Source: Physcia stellaris (Eukaryota > Ascomycota > Lecanoromycetes > Caliciales > Physciaceae). Taken from it: a stretch of DNA of 64,000 nucleotides. The notes under the pieces are model-generated. The model ran no database searches, was not told the origin of the DNA, and saw only the letters and a program-made list of their open reading frames with translations. Location of the stretch: assembly GCA_018902385.1 (NCBI GenBank), contig JABSSW010000046.1, positions 260,258-324,257 of the forward strand. The letters are read 5' to 3'. The number at the start of each line of letters is the position of its first letter. The stretch's first letter is position 1. This document shows positions 24,390-36,875 of this stretch, piece after piece. A program made the position numbers and the translations under genes.

Positions 24390-25993
24390 TCAGTGACACG
24401 CAACAGCACAGGGCCGTTCCCTTTGATGTATGCTGTTGGAAGGCATGGGTACGAATCTTTCGCATATAAGAGTCATGGTCGCTGCACACTCGCTTCTCGA
24501 TGCATGTGTGAGAGCAAAGATATCGAGCCATTTCTGCCATTTAATCTTCTCATCGCGAGCGATAGCAATGCATCCCGCTATCATAGTATGTATTGACCGG
24601 TCTTCGAACTCTTTGTCGAAAAAGATCTGATGCAATAAAAGGTTGGCATAATTGATGACATTCCTCTTGAGACCAAGCTCTCGGCAATAAGCGCCAGTAG
24701 CTTCGTAAGCACACTCCAGGTTTTTCACTTCGATTTTGTGTACCTCTCGTGGCTTCTTTGTCTTCTCGTTGCGGCCGGCAGTGCTCTGGTCAGCTGGTTT
24801 ACTGCCGGACAGTAAAGCTGGATAGATTAGGGAAATGATTGGTAGGCTTTGATGCAGGATGACTACTCACATTGGTTTCCCAGTGGCCGACCTTGTAATT
24901 CATCTTGTTTCGCATTCCGGTCTGACATCGTAGGCAAAAGACTTGTGGCACTCTGACCAAAAGCTTTCATGTCTACCGAGCTACTTGGTAACTTTGCTGG
25001 TACCATTGGCACGTGTGGAGTGGTTTTCGACTTAGTCATAGATCCCTCGCAGCATGACCCAGGGGCTTTGGTCTCTTGCTTGACGTTGGGCGGAAGGTTT
25101 CCAGCGGATAGATCATTAGGTGGGAGCTGTAGAGGCTCATAGTCCGGTCCTTGGTGATTCAGCCATCCTTCGATACGTGAGGTCATGTTGTGGTATGCCG
25201 GGTCATTGGACGTTGGATCTACTTCAGACTCTGCCTCTGTATATGAAGCTTCGGATCGTGATTCATCTCGAGGGCGTTTTGCTTCTGGCTCTTGATCATC
25301 ATCCTCGGCAAGATCCCTCTTTCGTTTTGTTTGACTACCTAACCCGGGAGTTAAGATCGCTTTTTGCTCCCCCGAACCTAAGATGATTAAAAAAGGAAAA
25401 AAGCGAGGTGTTAGAAGATTACCTGTTGACTGTGAAGTTGGCGACGGAGATGCTGCTATCATCGCTTGTCTGCCTGACCGATCTAACTCCAAATATGGTT
25501 CCGCCGACCGGGCTTTGGACCGAGTAACTCGCATATTTAATTTATGACTTCTACGATTGTCTCTTGATGACTTGGAGAGTCTCTCCGACGATGCCCTGCC
25601 TGAATGTTTCATGTGTGTTGACGCTTTCGATTTAGCCGCTCCAGCAAGTGCCACAAAACTATCAGCTGGTTGCCGAGAGCCAAGAGCTTCATTCGCATCC
25701 GGCATCACATCACTTAGATTAACTCTCTCTCCATGCTCGCTAGGACTTGGAGATGGGATCCCGATCTCTGTGTTTTTACTATTAGTTTCAGTATGTGAAG
25801 GCGGACGAGGCCGAGCTTTGAGCCCCCCGTTCAGGATATTCGGACGTGAGCCAAAATGCTCCCAAACCCAATCATCAGTAGCTTTCAATTCGGCCGGACT
25901 TAATAGACCGCGACAATAGGCTGCAAACTCAGCATGATCCATTTCATAAGGAAGATCCATGTACAAGGCAGATCGAACCACTGGAAAAGCCAT
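24390..25993 (-). CDS. TFIIB/cyclin-like nuclear protein, module 2
   Basis: Three exons, 25993-25423, 25377-24871 and 24817-24390, give 501 aa with total length a multiple of three. Both introns are phase 1: 45 nt (GTAATC-TTAG, readable through) and 53 nt (GTGAGT-CCAG). Exon 1 ends with the family segment RVTRSK..YLELDRSGRQA. Exon 2 opens at a bipartite nuclear signal (TKRKRD..AKRPRD) and contains GWLNHQGPDYE. Exon 3 carries the cyclin-like repeat (ATGAYCRELGLKRNVINYA..MIAGCIAIARDE), like one half of TFIIB. The start is the ATG at 25993; codons before it in frame include no ATG. Motif order and intron sites are the same as in the module 1 and 3 genes. Divergent from the gene at 26763. Inferred nuclear DNA- or transcription-linked role. 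Confidence 0.87.
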
Positions 25994-26762
25994 AGTGTAC
26001 AACGTCGAGAAGTTGAGGATAGTGCACCATAAAAAGCTGATAGGTATGGTTGTTGAAAAGGATTGAAGAACTTTTACAAGAGGTCGAGGGTTTCTCGTGT
26101 AGGCCGGGAGTCTCTTGGTGGATATGAAATATTGTAATAGTTTTTCACCGATATGCCAGTTTATTGGGTTCTTTTGAACCGAACTAGGTCATAGAAGTGG
26201 CATATACTTCACTAAAATCATCACCCTCATAGTCAACCACCAAATCATCATAGCAATGCCAATATGTGAGAACTTCCGTGTCCGAGAGTTAAGACACGTG
26301 CTAAGATGAACGGAGTGAATTTTTGTGGAAGACACTAGAACGTGCTAAAATTAGAACTGCTCTCAGAGTGTTTGCTAGTCCGTGATCTGGTGCTAAGTGA
26401 TGCTAAATTCTATTAGACACCGATAACCCGAATTGGGCTGAGAATGGAAGATATGTCATTTGCATGTTATATTCATATGCTTTGTGTCAAGAACGGGAGC
26501 GCGATAGCACCACATTAAGTCATTGAAAATATATGAATGCTGAACGAAAAGAAAACAACAACACTACAGAGCAAGACACACCTCTAGAACACTGGCTCTT
26601 GCTTAGCCGGAAATTCTCTTTTGGGAATGGGACTTTGACATATATATATAGATTCGAGTCGGGTTCTCAATGTAATTTCTCATTCAGTCAGATTCAAATT
26701 CGTTCTGCACATCTTTGGTATCTCTTGCTTTTCTCTACCTCCAATCATTTGGGTTCGCTACA
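25994..26762. promoter_or_regulatory. Shared divergent promoter region, module 2, with GTGCTAA cluster
   Basis: A 769-bp gap between start codons. GTGCTAA occurs at 26298, 26342 and 26390, and TGCTAA at 26401, a spacing of about 44-48 bp. A TATATATATA run at 26641-26650 lies about 113 bp before the FHA-kinase ATG and is a good TATA box. Confidence 0.6.
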
Positions 26763-28891
26763 ATGGCTTTCAACTCTTTCCCAGCAGCGTCGCGGGAACC
26801 ATTGCCCCCTTTTGCTGTCATAGTACCCCACGGTACCCACGCAAAGGCGGCCACTGCCGCCATGGCAACGCGTCTATTTGGCATGGGAGGACCGTCCATA
26901 AACAACCAGAAGTCTTTTCACGCCCGAAAAGCTTCGTCCTCTCGACCAAGAAAGGGGTATGACAGCGACTCTGATTCCGAGTCAGGCGAGCAGGAGTGGG
27001 AATGTCGCTATCACCTGGACTTAGCCGACTTACGTATCGACTCCGATGATATAGGCTTCCGAATTGGTACAGGATTCTCTGGGCATTCACATGATGATCG
27101 AGGAGTGGATATTCTGACAAGCTATCCCGGAGAACAGTCTTACAACGTTAGTGGCATCCACTGTGAGCTGTTGTTGAGCAGCGCGGGTGTCTGGCAAATC
27201 AAGTCCACCAGCGAAACGAGTACAACAAAGGTCGGACACCAATACGACTTCGTCATTCTTGGAAAAGGAGAGACATATTTGCCACGCTTTAAGACCAATC
27301 GGCTAAAAATTGGGAAATGGGAAGCTGAAATAATCTTCAATACCTACAGCTCCGAAGAATATGCTATCTATATTGAACGACTTCACGGTATCCTGCAATG
27401 GCACGGGAGATTGATACCTGATCGTCGAATCTGGGCTCTGCCGACTTATCGTGATTTTATGGCTATAGGACCAGCGATTGTGCAAGGAAGCGTACAGGGA
27501 TTAGCTAACGGACTTGTCCGTGTAGGAGTTCATCTCTATACGGGTCAAGCTCTGTCGGTCACCTCTATCTTCATAAAGTCGTTGAAAAGCTGGAGTATCA
27601 TCAACCCCCATCTCATCGCTCTGCTGTCTTTCAAAGTATGTGTCATAAACCCATGTTCAAGTCTAGGAACTAATTTGGTGATCAGGGAGCACAAGGGCTG
27701 GTGCAGGCGATCGAAATCCGCTGTGATCATGGCCATATGGTGAATCATGAACTTCTGGCCGAACTACAAGACGAGCAGGAACATGTGCTGCAGCCGTTAT
27801 GCAACAAACACTCTGACATGGTTCATATTATCTCTAACCTTCCATCGTCAAGCTTTCGAGGGGTCAATTGGGAACGACAAAGCCTACCCACTAAGTTAAC
27901 TCGATTACGGGAACTTTTCTTGGGAGTCAAAACATTGCACGAGGAAGAGATCACTCATGGCAACATATCAGAGGATACCGTGGTCATGATCTCTGAAAGC
28001 CCCCCTCGAGCTGCCGTTGGTGGCCTAGGTGAATTACCGGACATCGTAACGACTACCGATGCAGAAGGAATGAAGCGCGCCACTCGAAAACACACCAAGT
28101 CTAACGATATCCAGGACCTGGCTAGACTTGCACTCAAGATCCTTTTACCCACTGGAGACGAGGAGACCACCAATTCGAGTCTCATAGAAAAAGAACTTTG
28201 GCATAAACAAACCACAAGCTGTCTGGAGGTAATGAAGTTTGAAGGGAGAGTGCAAGCTCGAGTAGTGCTCCTACTGAAAGACATGCTCTCCGACAATACT
28301 ACACTACGACCCACGGCAGCCGTTGCCTTGGCAGCTCTGCCGGAGTATGACTGGGTATTGAACGAGTACAAAGAGCTCTCTGAATATGTCAGTCTCTCGA
28401 AGGATAATCAGAAGCGGATTCGAGAAGTTGAAGAAATTGGTGCGGTTGATGGTGGTACTGAAGAGGATCCATCTTTATATCCGCCGGTGCAGAAAAAAGT
28501 GAAAAATGTCGTCTCGGAGGTAATATCATCATCGCCTACGGATGTTGATTTCACCGCCAATGCCAATGCCAACAACTGTGAGCGTCATGTGTCCGCTGAA
28601 ACGTCTACTGGCGAAGAAGACACTACTCATGACGGGGAAGCGACAGAGGATACCGGGAACTCCTCCCAATCGTCGAACAATGACTTTGGTGACGAAGAAG
28701 ACTTCTCGAGGGAGTTCGATCGGGTTAACGAAGAAATGAGAATAACCTCACAAACCCAGTCAGCTATCACTCCGAGCTCGACACAAGGTCAGGAAGGAGA
28801 GGTCTTACCTGCTGCACCTTCAGGACTTCAAGCTCAAGATCAGGAGGTCAATCAACCACCCGAGGAATCCGAGGAATCCGAAGAAGAATAA
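26763..28891 (+). CDS. FHA-like plus strongly degenerate kinase protein, module 2
   Basis: Two exons, 26763-27635 and 27686-28891, joined by a 50-nt phase-0 GTATGT-TCAG intron, give 692 aa. The start is the first ATG after the TATA run. An N-terminal basic/Ser-rich stretch is followed by an FHA-like region (about 98-193: FRIGTGF, DILTSYPGEQ, GIHCELLL). The linker FMAIGPAIVQGS matches the paralogues. In the kinase-like part nearly all key residues are missing: VAIK reads LSVT, HRD reads HGN, DFG reads GGL, and APE is not recognisable. Only the fold outline and the QAIEIRCDHGH segment after the intron remain. A long acidic/Ser tail ends PEESEESEEE. This is the longest and most degenerate of the three, surely not an active kinase if the alignment is right. 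QKKVKNV may be a nuclear signal. Confidence 0.88.
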
Positions 28892-29452
28892 GATGCTTAT
28901 TATCGGAGTTTGGAGATGGGGCTAAGCATCTTGTACGGAGAACATCCTGTTCGACTTAAGTCAATCGCAACATGTAAGTTGTACCGATCGAGTGTACATT
29001 GATAGAGTGGTGGGACAGTGATGGAAGGAAAAAAAGGCCGTAGCAGCTAACGAGATGGAATCTTGACGATGAAATCGCATGCAAAATTCGGCAACTTAGA
29101 GAGATGTAGCAAGCTATGAATGTTGAACGTTCATCTGGCATTCTGTCAAGTACCCTCAATCATAAGAAGTGATGACTGATTTTCCTTTCCTCGCTATTTT
29201 ATTTATTCTTTTCTCCGTTGATTGCTTCATGCGTTGTCGATTGACGCGCATTCAGTTCGTACTTGCCTGGCGTCCCCTAAAATATTGATTCCAATGATGA
29301 TCACAGCGTCCATATATCGAAAGGTAATATTTGAGAAATATTGGGAGTAGGCTCATACAGCCCTAAACCACATACATTCTCTCAATGCTCAAGGTTCTGT
29401 TTCTCGCTCGTCTGCTATCCCATATCGCCTCGGATGTAGAGCTTTGCAATGT
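28892..29452. other. Intergenic stretch right of module 2
   Basis: About 560 bp with no supported gene; it should hold the 3' end of the FHA-kinase transcript. Confidence 0.4.
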
Positions 29453-30056
29453 TCACAAGCCGTCATCAACACTACACGCCATGATACTATCGTTCAACCC
29501 CGTAATTCTCATGATCTTAACAAGGTAGACCGCATTTATCAATGTGAACCCCGCAACGCAGCTGATAGGCTCCACGCCCTGCAGCCCAGCGGCCACGCTT
29601 CCCACGATTTTTCCAAGCACAATGATCCACTCCTCAAAAGCGAGCTTCGCATCATATCCTTTCTTCAGCACAACCCCGATTTTGATCTGCACGCCTAGTA
29701 GCGCTATAGCCTGGAACGCACTCGCGACTCCCACAACACAACAACTTACACTCAAAGGCAGATACCCCGTGGCGAGCTTGAACAGTCCCAAATAATGCAC
29801 AATTTTCCTGCACCGGAGCTCCTCCTTGTCATCTTCGGTCTTGACGTCAAAATTCGGCATACTCAGGAACCAGCTCAAGGCATAGTACGCCGTCTTGGCT
29901 GTCCCTTTGCCTACGCTCAGGAATGGTGCTTAAAGTGAACCAAGCTGCGACTATGGCGGGTGCAATCGTCTTGAAGAACGCTCTCAGAGACGCGAATGGC
30001 TTTTTGAGTTCGACTATGGCCCAGGCCCAGAGCTCTTTGTTGTCGCGGATGAACAT
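29453..30056 (-). CDS. Hypothetical membrane protein, probably frame-broken
   Basis: Two overlapping minus-strand frames read as one protein. The first part (from 30056) has KELWAWAIVELKKPF and a hydrophobic IAPAIVAAWFTL. The second (to 29453) has GKGTAKTAYYALSW followed by hydrophobic stretches (YLPLSVSCCVVGVASAFQAI, IIVLGKIVGSVAAGL, CVAGFTLINAVYLV). The frame changes near 29940 without an obvious intron, which suggests a frameshift or a sequence error. The coding frame continues upstream of 30056 (KQVKIHYTEKM), so a short 5' exon near 30100-30180 is likely. Around 200 residues with three or four membrane segments. I do not recognise the family. Confidence 0.5.
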
Positions 30057-30350
30057 CTTCTCGGTGTAGTGGATCTTGACTTGCTTTAGCTGGGACGGTT
30101 TGCTAGGGCTTTAGGGACGTCTCCCAATTTCTCGGAGGCTTACCTAAGCTTACGATGGCATAACCGATACTAGGTCATTGGATGCCTATTTAGAGTCGTT
30201 CGCGGCGGAAAAGTCCCGCGGAAAAGAGCTGACTTGACCATTTTCATCGACCTTGATACAAATAGCTTAGTGGTCCAAAGCGCTGTACCTCCTCCAACCT
30301 AACTGACGCCGAATCAGCGTGGTTGAGAGTTTGTCAAGACTAAGGAGAGC

Positions 30351-31649
30351 ATGGCTGAATATCCGACAGCCAGGTCGCTCGCGAACCTCGAGCAATGCGT
30401 TGATACATGTCCAGCCATCGACAATCATGCCCACAATATCTACAGACAATATCATCTAAGGGCGGAGAATCTGCTCACAATAACCACCGAAGCTTCTGAG
30501 CAGGCACTCGAAGACACAAGAACATCACTTCCACATCTTCGCGCTGCGAGGCAATTACGTATGCTTTATCGTCTGCCAGAAGACGCTGACTGGGAAGCCA
30601 TAGTCGAGAAAAGAGCAGAATTACTCAACCAAGATCCCGATGTCCTCACGATGAAATGCTTAGCGAATACTCAAACCATCCTCATAGACGATGGCTTTGA
30701 CAACGCGGATATCCTAGAGCCATATCAAGAGCACAGCAGATTCACCCGCTCGCGGTGCAAGCGTCTCATCCGCATTGAAGAATTGGCTTCTGACATCCTC
30801 TCCTCCCATTATGATCAAAACCTCATTCCTACTGGGCCCGCGCTTTCAGATCACAAGGCCTGCAGCCTCGCCTGGACAAGATTCCTTGCCGACTTCGAAG
30901 CCGCGATTGCTGCTGCCATAGAGTCGCAAGAGGTCGCAGGCTTTAAGTCAGCCATCTGCTTCACAACTGGCCTCGCTATTACCACTGGGTCCGACGACGA
31001 GATTTTTCAATCCGGGTTTCGCAGCTTCCAAAATGAATTCCTGCCAGACTGCGTGGCGAGCGACTTCTCCATCGAAGCCAAGGATATGAACGGCGCCCTT
31101 GTGATCCGTACTTGCAAGCTCATCGCCGATGCAGAGATTGCCAAGCCCCTGCAGTTCCACACCGGCATCGGCAACAAGGAAATCCCCGTGCTAGAATCCA
31201 ACCCTGCTTGTCTTCAGCCCCTCATCGCTGCATTCCCCACTGTGCAAATAGTCCTTTTACATGCCTCGTATCCATATACCCGCATCGCAGGCCACCTCGC
31301 TACCGTCTTCAAGAATGTCTACCTTGACATTGGGGCAGTGTTCCCAGAGGTTTCGCGCGATGGACAGGAGAGAGTTCTAAGGGAATGTTTGGAGTTGACG
31401 CCTTGGAGTAAGTTGCTGTGGAGTACGGACGGCCATTGGTTTCCGGAGACGTTCTGGTTGGCGGATTTGCAAGGGCGTGAAGCGATGAAGCGGGTGTTCG
31501 GAGAGTATGTGGATAAGGGGGATCTGACGGTGCAACAGGCTGTCAGGGCGGTCAAAGCGGTTTTATTTGAGAATGCGAACAGCCTCTATGGTTTGGGGCT
31601 GAGACTGGATGTGAGCAAGCTAGGTGGAGGCGTTGTAGGCGTTGATTGA
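30351..31649 (+). CDS. Amidohydrolase, FluG N-terminal type
   Basis: A single-exon gene of 432 aa starting at the ATG at 30351. It has the metal-binding pattern of the amidohydrolase superfamily: DNHAHN near residues 24-29 (two His), FHTGIG with His270, LLHASYP with His304, and STDGHWFPE with Asp360. These motifs match the N-terminal half of fungal FluG and related amidohydrolase-2 proteins, which are TIM-barrel hydrolases; the glutamine-synthetase-like half of FluG is absent. Length and motif spacing look complete, so the gene is probably functional. The substrate is unknown. It is transcribed away from the broken membrane gene on its left. Confidence 0.9.
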   Translation: MAEYPTARSLANLEQCVDTCPAIDNHAHNIYRQYHLRAENLLTITTEASEQALEDTRTSLPHLRAARQLRMLYRLPEDADWEAIVEKRAELLNQDPDVLTMKCLANTQTILIDDGFDNADILEPYQEHSRFTRSRCKRLIRIEELASDILSSHYDQNLIPTGPALSDHKACSLAWTRFLADFEAAIAAAIESQEVAGFKSAICFTTGLAITTGSDDEIFQSGFRSFQNEFLPDCVASDFSIEAKDMNGALVIRTCKLIADAEIAKPLQFHTGIGNKEIPVLESNPACLQPLIAAFPTVQIVLLHASYPYTRIAGHLATVFKNVYLDIGAVFPEVSRDGQERVLRECLELTPWSKLLWSTDGHWFPETFWLADLQGREAMKRVFGEYVDKGDLTVQQAVRAVKAVLFENANSLYGLGLRLDVSKLGGGVVGVD

Positions 31650-32673
31650 AAAAAAGGGGGTTGTTGATAGACTGTGCGCCAAGGCTTGCCGCGCTAGGCT
31701 ATCACGTGATGATTAACCGCTCGACAATGACGTAGCTGGCTAAGTAGATCATGTCGGACGCGAACCTCTCGTCCCATCTGATTCACCTCAAACCTGCGGC
31801 GACACAAACCCGAGGTACCTGTGTGTAGCAATTGTGTTTCAACATGATGAATGCCTTGGTGAACATGCATTCTAGGCGAGCCAGCATGCCTCGATCCAGT
31901 CCACGGCGATGCTTGCCGATATGGCACAAAGTTCAGTCTTCAGCTTCGATGCCGCGAGATGTTTCAGGATGCGTTTCGACGCGACTTGAACGCCTACTTT
32001 ACACAGGAAGAGTAATACAGCATTAACAGCTTCGTTAGACCCCTATGTCGCCCCCACTCGAATCGATGCATCCATTGCACACCTATTGGGAGCATTTTTC
32101 CTATTCGATCAAGGCACCAGATATTCACGATATTTCACCCACAGATTCGATGCCAAAGTCTTTCCAGCTAGACCATGCTCACACGGCTGCCATATCAGCA
32201 ATGAGAGGCAAAACAAAAATCCATCCTCCAAAGCCCATTGATAAGTGATGTAAGCACTACGATCAGATCGCAAATTCCAACGGCGAACCGAATGCACGCT
32301 TTTATGGAGAAATAGTTCCACAGCACCATCTGTACTACTTACGCCACTGCATAGAAAATAAGCCGCCTCCTGACGGTTTCGAGTACATAGAGTCGAATGC
32401 CTTAAAGTGTTGAGTGCCTTATCTTAGGGCTATAAATGACACTTGGATTTCTCCAATATTGTTCGTCTTATGAACTCAAGGGTACATTCTACAAGGGTTT
32501 CTAGAAATCTCATTCACAACTATTGATCGTTTAAGTTTTCCACAGCCAATTGAAGATACGTTGGAGGTCAAGGAAGTGTTGACTTTGGACTCACGTAATT
32601 AGGGACAGGACGAAGTGTACGTTCTTCTCTTCAGATATGCAGCCCAAGCTCACCTCAGCGCTTCATAGCTGGC
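31650..32673. other. Intergenic stretch without a supported gene
   Basis: About 1 kb of normal composition; open frames are below 80 codons and mostly lack good starts. TCACGTGA at about 31703 is a palindromic E-box-like site, common by chance. Confidence 0.35.
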
Positions 32674-35089
32674 ATGATGCTACATGCCGTCCAGAGCCAT
32701 GCCAAGAGCACTGGTAGGATTATTGCTAGAGTCTTCGGATTAAGTCTGCCTCTCGAAGCAGTGAAGTCACTCCAATATCTCACAGGTCGTGGACTCCACG
32801 AGCCACTCAAGATTGCCATTAATCGAAGCCGTTGGATAGCGTTTGCCCGGAGTCTAATCCACATCATTCCCGTTGGGTTCGCTTTGTTCGAGATAATCTT
32901 GAATTGGAACAGCTTCTACGTTGGTGTTGACAAATACAACCAGGCCTCATATCAATTAGTTGCTAAGATTCACGAGCTCATGATTCAAGCATCGTTAGGA
33001 GCCATTCTTTTCTCCTATATACGGCATGAAATCGTTATTGGCGAAGGTCTACCTTTCGGTGCTTTGTTTTCAGGATTACAGCTTAATCAAATCAGCTATC
33101 TGTGGTCTTTAGAATATTGGGGATCCATCCGATCTCATCATCTGACAATTTGGCGGAAAATCCGACTTTCAATTGTGATCGCGCTGTGTATCATTTTGGG
33201 GACTGTGTGTGGTCCATCGAGCGCTGTCCTTCTTATACCTAGATCGCAGTATTGGCCCGCTGGTAGCACCCACATCTGGTTGAACACAACGCGTGAAAAT
33301 CTGTGGCCTGAAAAGTAAGTCCTTTTTTTGTTGGATTCAATGATACACTACGGCTACTACTGAGCTAGGGTCGATGCATCTATGGTCCCGGAGATGTGTC
33401 AAGGAGCGCTGAGAAGTTCGTCTCCATCTGGTAATGAGTGTCCTTGGAGCGAATGGACTTCAATCAGAGAAGTTCTGACCATTCTTCGGGATGGTATCCC
33501 GGAACCATACCTCTCGACATGGCGTGTGGTCTACTTGCCTGGTTATGTGGACGTTAGTGGAAAGAGTGCTATCCGAGAGTTCTACAGTGGACAATCCTCA
33601 ACTTGGATGGCAGAGAACGAAATCATAAGTTTTACCTCAACACAACAGGCCGCAGTCGCTGATGCACTGGTGTCAGCAGCCTCTCTGTGGTGCCTTGGTT
33701 TGACGAATGTTACAGCTCAATCGGGACATGGAAATCCTCTTTCTGATCAATCTGACTCGGCTCATACAATTGAGAATGACTACATGCAGCCGTCCGTTGA
33801 CTCTTTATGCAAGCCTGATGTTATCGACGGCATGGATGATGATCGGCCACTTATATTTCCATTGTTGTTGAGCCAAAACAATGTATCGTACAGTGATACC
33901 ACCATGGATAATTCCTTCCATCGCAACGCCAGCGCCAGGTCAATACCATCCATCACCAAACCCGGGATGCCTCGATCAGAAGTCCTTAATACTCCAGGAT
34001 CCATGTCGGAATTCCGCCTTCGTTGGATCGACCTCTCAGAAGATCGTTTCCAAGGCAGCTCCATTGGTGCAGCCATACTGCTTCCACGGAGTATTGAAGA
34101 TCACTCTCAGCTGATTCTGACTTGTCATATAGCTGCTGGCTGGAGTAACAGTTCCATTTGGACTACACGGAGTATGGGCTCGCCCTCTAGTGGTCGCGTA
34201 AGCAGCATGATTGAGGAGAACGAAAAAGCCCCTAGACCCACAAACATTGATAGCAAGCACACATACGTCCCTACTAAGCAACAAGATGAATTCCTTGATG
34301 GGGGCGATGGTACTCGCGTGGATACTAACATCACAGAGAGCTGGGCCGACCTTCTGAATCCGCGACTCCTGGATACGAACAGCACCGTGATTCATGAATT
34401 AATGCAACTGCAAGTCTTTCAAGGATACGCACATTTTGCAAGCTATATACTTGGTGCACTGGTAACAAACGGTCTTGCAAGGACCGGCTTCTCATCACAA
34501 TTACAGGGGGATCTCAAGACGGTATCGATGTCGGATGGCAGTACGCAGATTGATGGAAATTACTGGCTCTCCGGAAAAGGGGACGTTTTTCAGGTTAATT
34601 CCAGTGAAGCTAAAAATTGGACTAAACTCCAGATGACATCAACTCTGCAAGGGAATGCGTACAACACAGCAGGAAGTCCAGCAAAAATTGCGATTTGTAT
34701 TATCGTGATATATTGCGTCGTAGCATTTAGTCACATGTTCTATGCAGGCATATTTGGTATGTTGGCAGACGCTTTTCAGGGTCAACTAATCCAGACGCTG
34801 ACGAACAAACAGGAATCAGCTCGACGGCTTGGGACTCCATCGCGGAGGTCGTTGCCTTGGCTATCAACTCTGCCTCTACCGCTTGCCTGCGTAATACGTG
34901 TGCCGGTATAAGCGAGCTTCATATTTTCACACTCCTGTTCCAATCCTTGTTAGCAAGGATGACGAGGGAGACGGTGAACACTTGGAGCTAGTATTTGGAG
35001 ATGTGGCTATTGGAACGACGGAGAAAAGCCTCATTCAGCCCAACCGTGCATATGGAACTATGGCTTCTACGAGGGCTAAACGACTCTGA
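32674..35089 (+). CDS. Large multi-pass membrane protein, uncharacterised fungal family, possible late frame break
   Basis: Exons are 32674-33314, 33369-34756 and from 34813 on, with introns of 54 nt (phase 2) and 56 nt (phase 1). The N-terminal part has three membrane segments (RSLIHIIPVGFALFEIIL, LMIQASLGAILFSY, IVIALCIILGTVCGPSS). A long extracellular-type middle with many N-x-S/T sites follows, then another segment (IAICIIVIYCVVAFSHMF) and the segment GISSTAWDSIAEVVALAINS with RNTCAGISELHIF. I recall this layout and C-terminal signature from unnamed proteins of many Pezizomycotina. After ELHIF the protein-like text (VSKDDEGDGEHLELVFGD) moves to another frame ending at 35089. This means a frameshift or error; otherwise the protein stops at about 34990. 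About 740-770 aa. Function unknown. Confidence 0.75.
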
Positions 35090-36875
35090 ATCTCAGTTGA
35101 GTCCCAAAAGCTGGACGAATATCTCGTTGACAGAAATGGCTATGTCGCATTATGGATAGCGCTTTGAACCACGATCGTCTCGGATAAGAATCGGAATTCC
35201 TTCTTTGGGATTGCAATGGTGTCTTTTCTCTTCAGACCATCCAAAAGTGCAGCCTCTGCCTTCAGCTTCAGGTCAGGTAGCTCGATTGTTGACGAACTCT
35301 GATGCACTGATATTAACTAATAACACATTGGCTGATATCATCACAAGGTATTAAAAGACTATGTATAATCTTGAGGCAACGCAGTGACAATTCACTGTAA
35401 TGCCACACCTGGCTTTGTCTCGTCTCTTAGGAAATTTGACGCCTTCCCCATTATCTGCTCCAATCCAAAACCAAAGTCGTCGATCACCGCCCCTCAAATC
35501 GACATCTAAATCAATGAACTCCAGTCCTCAGTTGGTTCAACGAAGTCTTGTTCGGTTTATTCCCCTCAGAAACTCCAGCGAACGCATCAAAGAGTTCTTC
35601 ATGAGGTCAAAAATTTCTCGAGCTTTGTCTCCATATTCAGCTTATGAATGATACAAAGACGACCTCAAGAATTCAGAAGATCTCACAATAGTCTACTACT
35701 GCATCAAAAGATGCCAGACTCGCGATTCGGAGGCGTACAGGCGGTGCTGAAACTATCCAAGGATCGTCCATATTATGCATGCTACAGGGTAATTAACCTG
35801 GATCGCGCGATCCTCCGTCAGTGCTTGAAATTACACTCTTCTTCTCGATAAATTTATGAGCGAAGCTACTACCTTGCTTTGCGGTATATACTGCCGACTA
35901 GTAGCCATGGAGCTTCGAAAATCTAAACTGGCGTTAGCTTCAAGAGGATTCTATCATGGTATAGAACGAAGAGGATTTGACAGCTTCATAACCGACTAGG
36001 TAGTGCTGGTCGGCTCCTGGGACTGCTGAGTCATGCTCTATCTCAATGCCTGAATAGTTCAGGGTACTCTTCATCGCGCGATAACAATTTCATGAATTAG
36101 ATCAGTTGGGGACATTCACCAAGTTGCCGGCCCTATTTCGATTAGCTTTCACGAGATTCATATGAATGACCTCATCTTAGGAAATGGCTGCACCAGCAGA
36201 AAGAATGTGTTGAATTGTACCAATTTCTAGGAGATTAAGCAGTGGGAATGAAAGTAGTTGCAAAGGGTTTGAAAACAGAAAGAGTGACTGAGAAGGTCGT
36301 GACTTGAACGAGGAGTTGATGCTGCATAATCTGCAAAAATCGATTAGAAAAACTCCATTGGGTGATGGAGGGTTGCTCTGAAGATCGTTCGAAGAATTAT
36401 GTATTCGGCAAACAGCATTCATGATAATTGCAATGCGAGCAAGCTACATACGGGCTAGTTGCTAGGATACCGTCAACACGTCGTGGTACAGCAACCCACG
36501 TCTTATCGGCCTCTCGTCAGAAAACCCCATTTTCATCTCTCGGTACTTCGAGTTCACCTCAAGCTTTCTCTCTCCATGCTCCGAACATACTCCAAAGGGA
36601 CAGCAACAAGAATAATGGCAACATAACAGTCCTACTTTCTTCAGCGCACATCAACAATCTCGGTGATCAGTCGCCGTAGCTGTAAAGCTGGTCACTGGGC
36701 ATGGTAGAGTGTAGAGATGAGCTATCTATCGTCAGAGAGTCACACAAAACGCACGTCTATTGGTGTATTGTACATAACTGCACTACTTTAGTTACAGACC
36801 ATAAGGTTAACAGCGGCCATAGACAGATTCCTCAAGCAAGCAGTAAGTCGAGCGTCTGTTTATGACCCCCTAGTA
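35090..36875. other. 1.8-kb stretch without a supported gene
   Basis: Several short open frames occur (35400-35651 and 35648-35851, plus strand) and one frame near 35650 reads protein-like for about 35 codons, but none has a full model. It may hold a decayed gene. The last 200 bases are the 3' flank of the module 3 FHA-kinase gene. Confidence 0.35.

Noticed and set aside
35400-35851. Two plus-strand frames of 83 and 67 codons
   Set aside because: Good ATG in the first but no recognisable domain, no consistent splice model and mixed frames; possibly a gene remnant.
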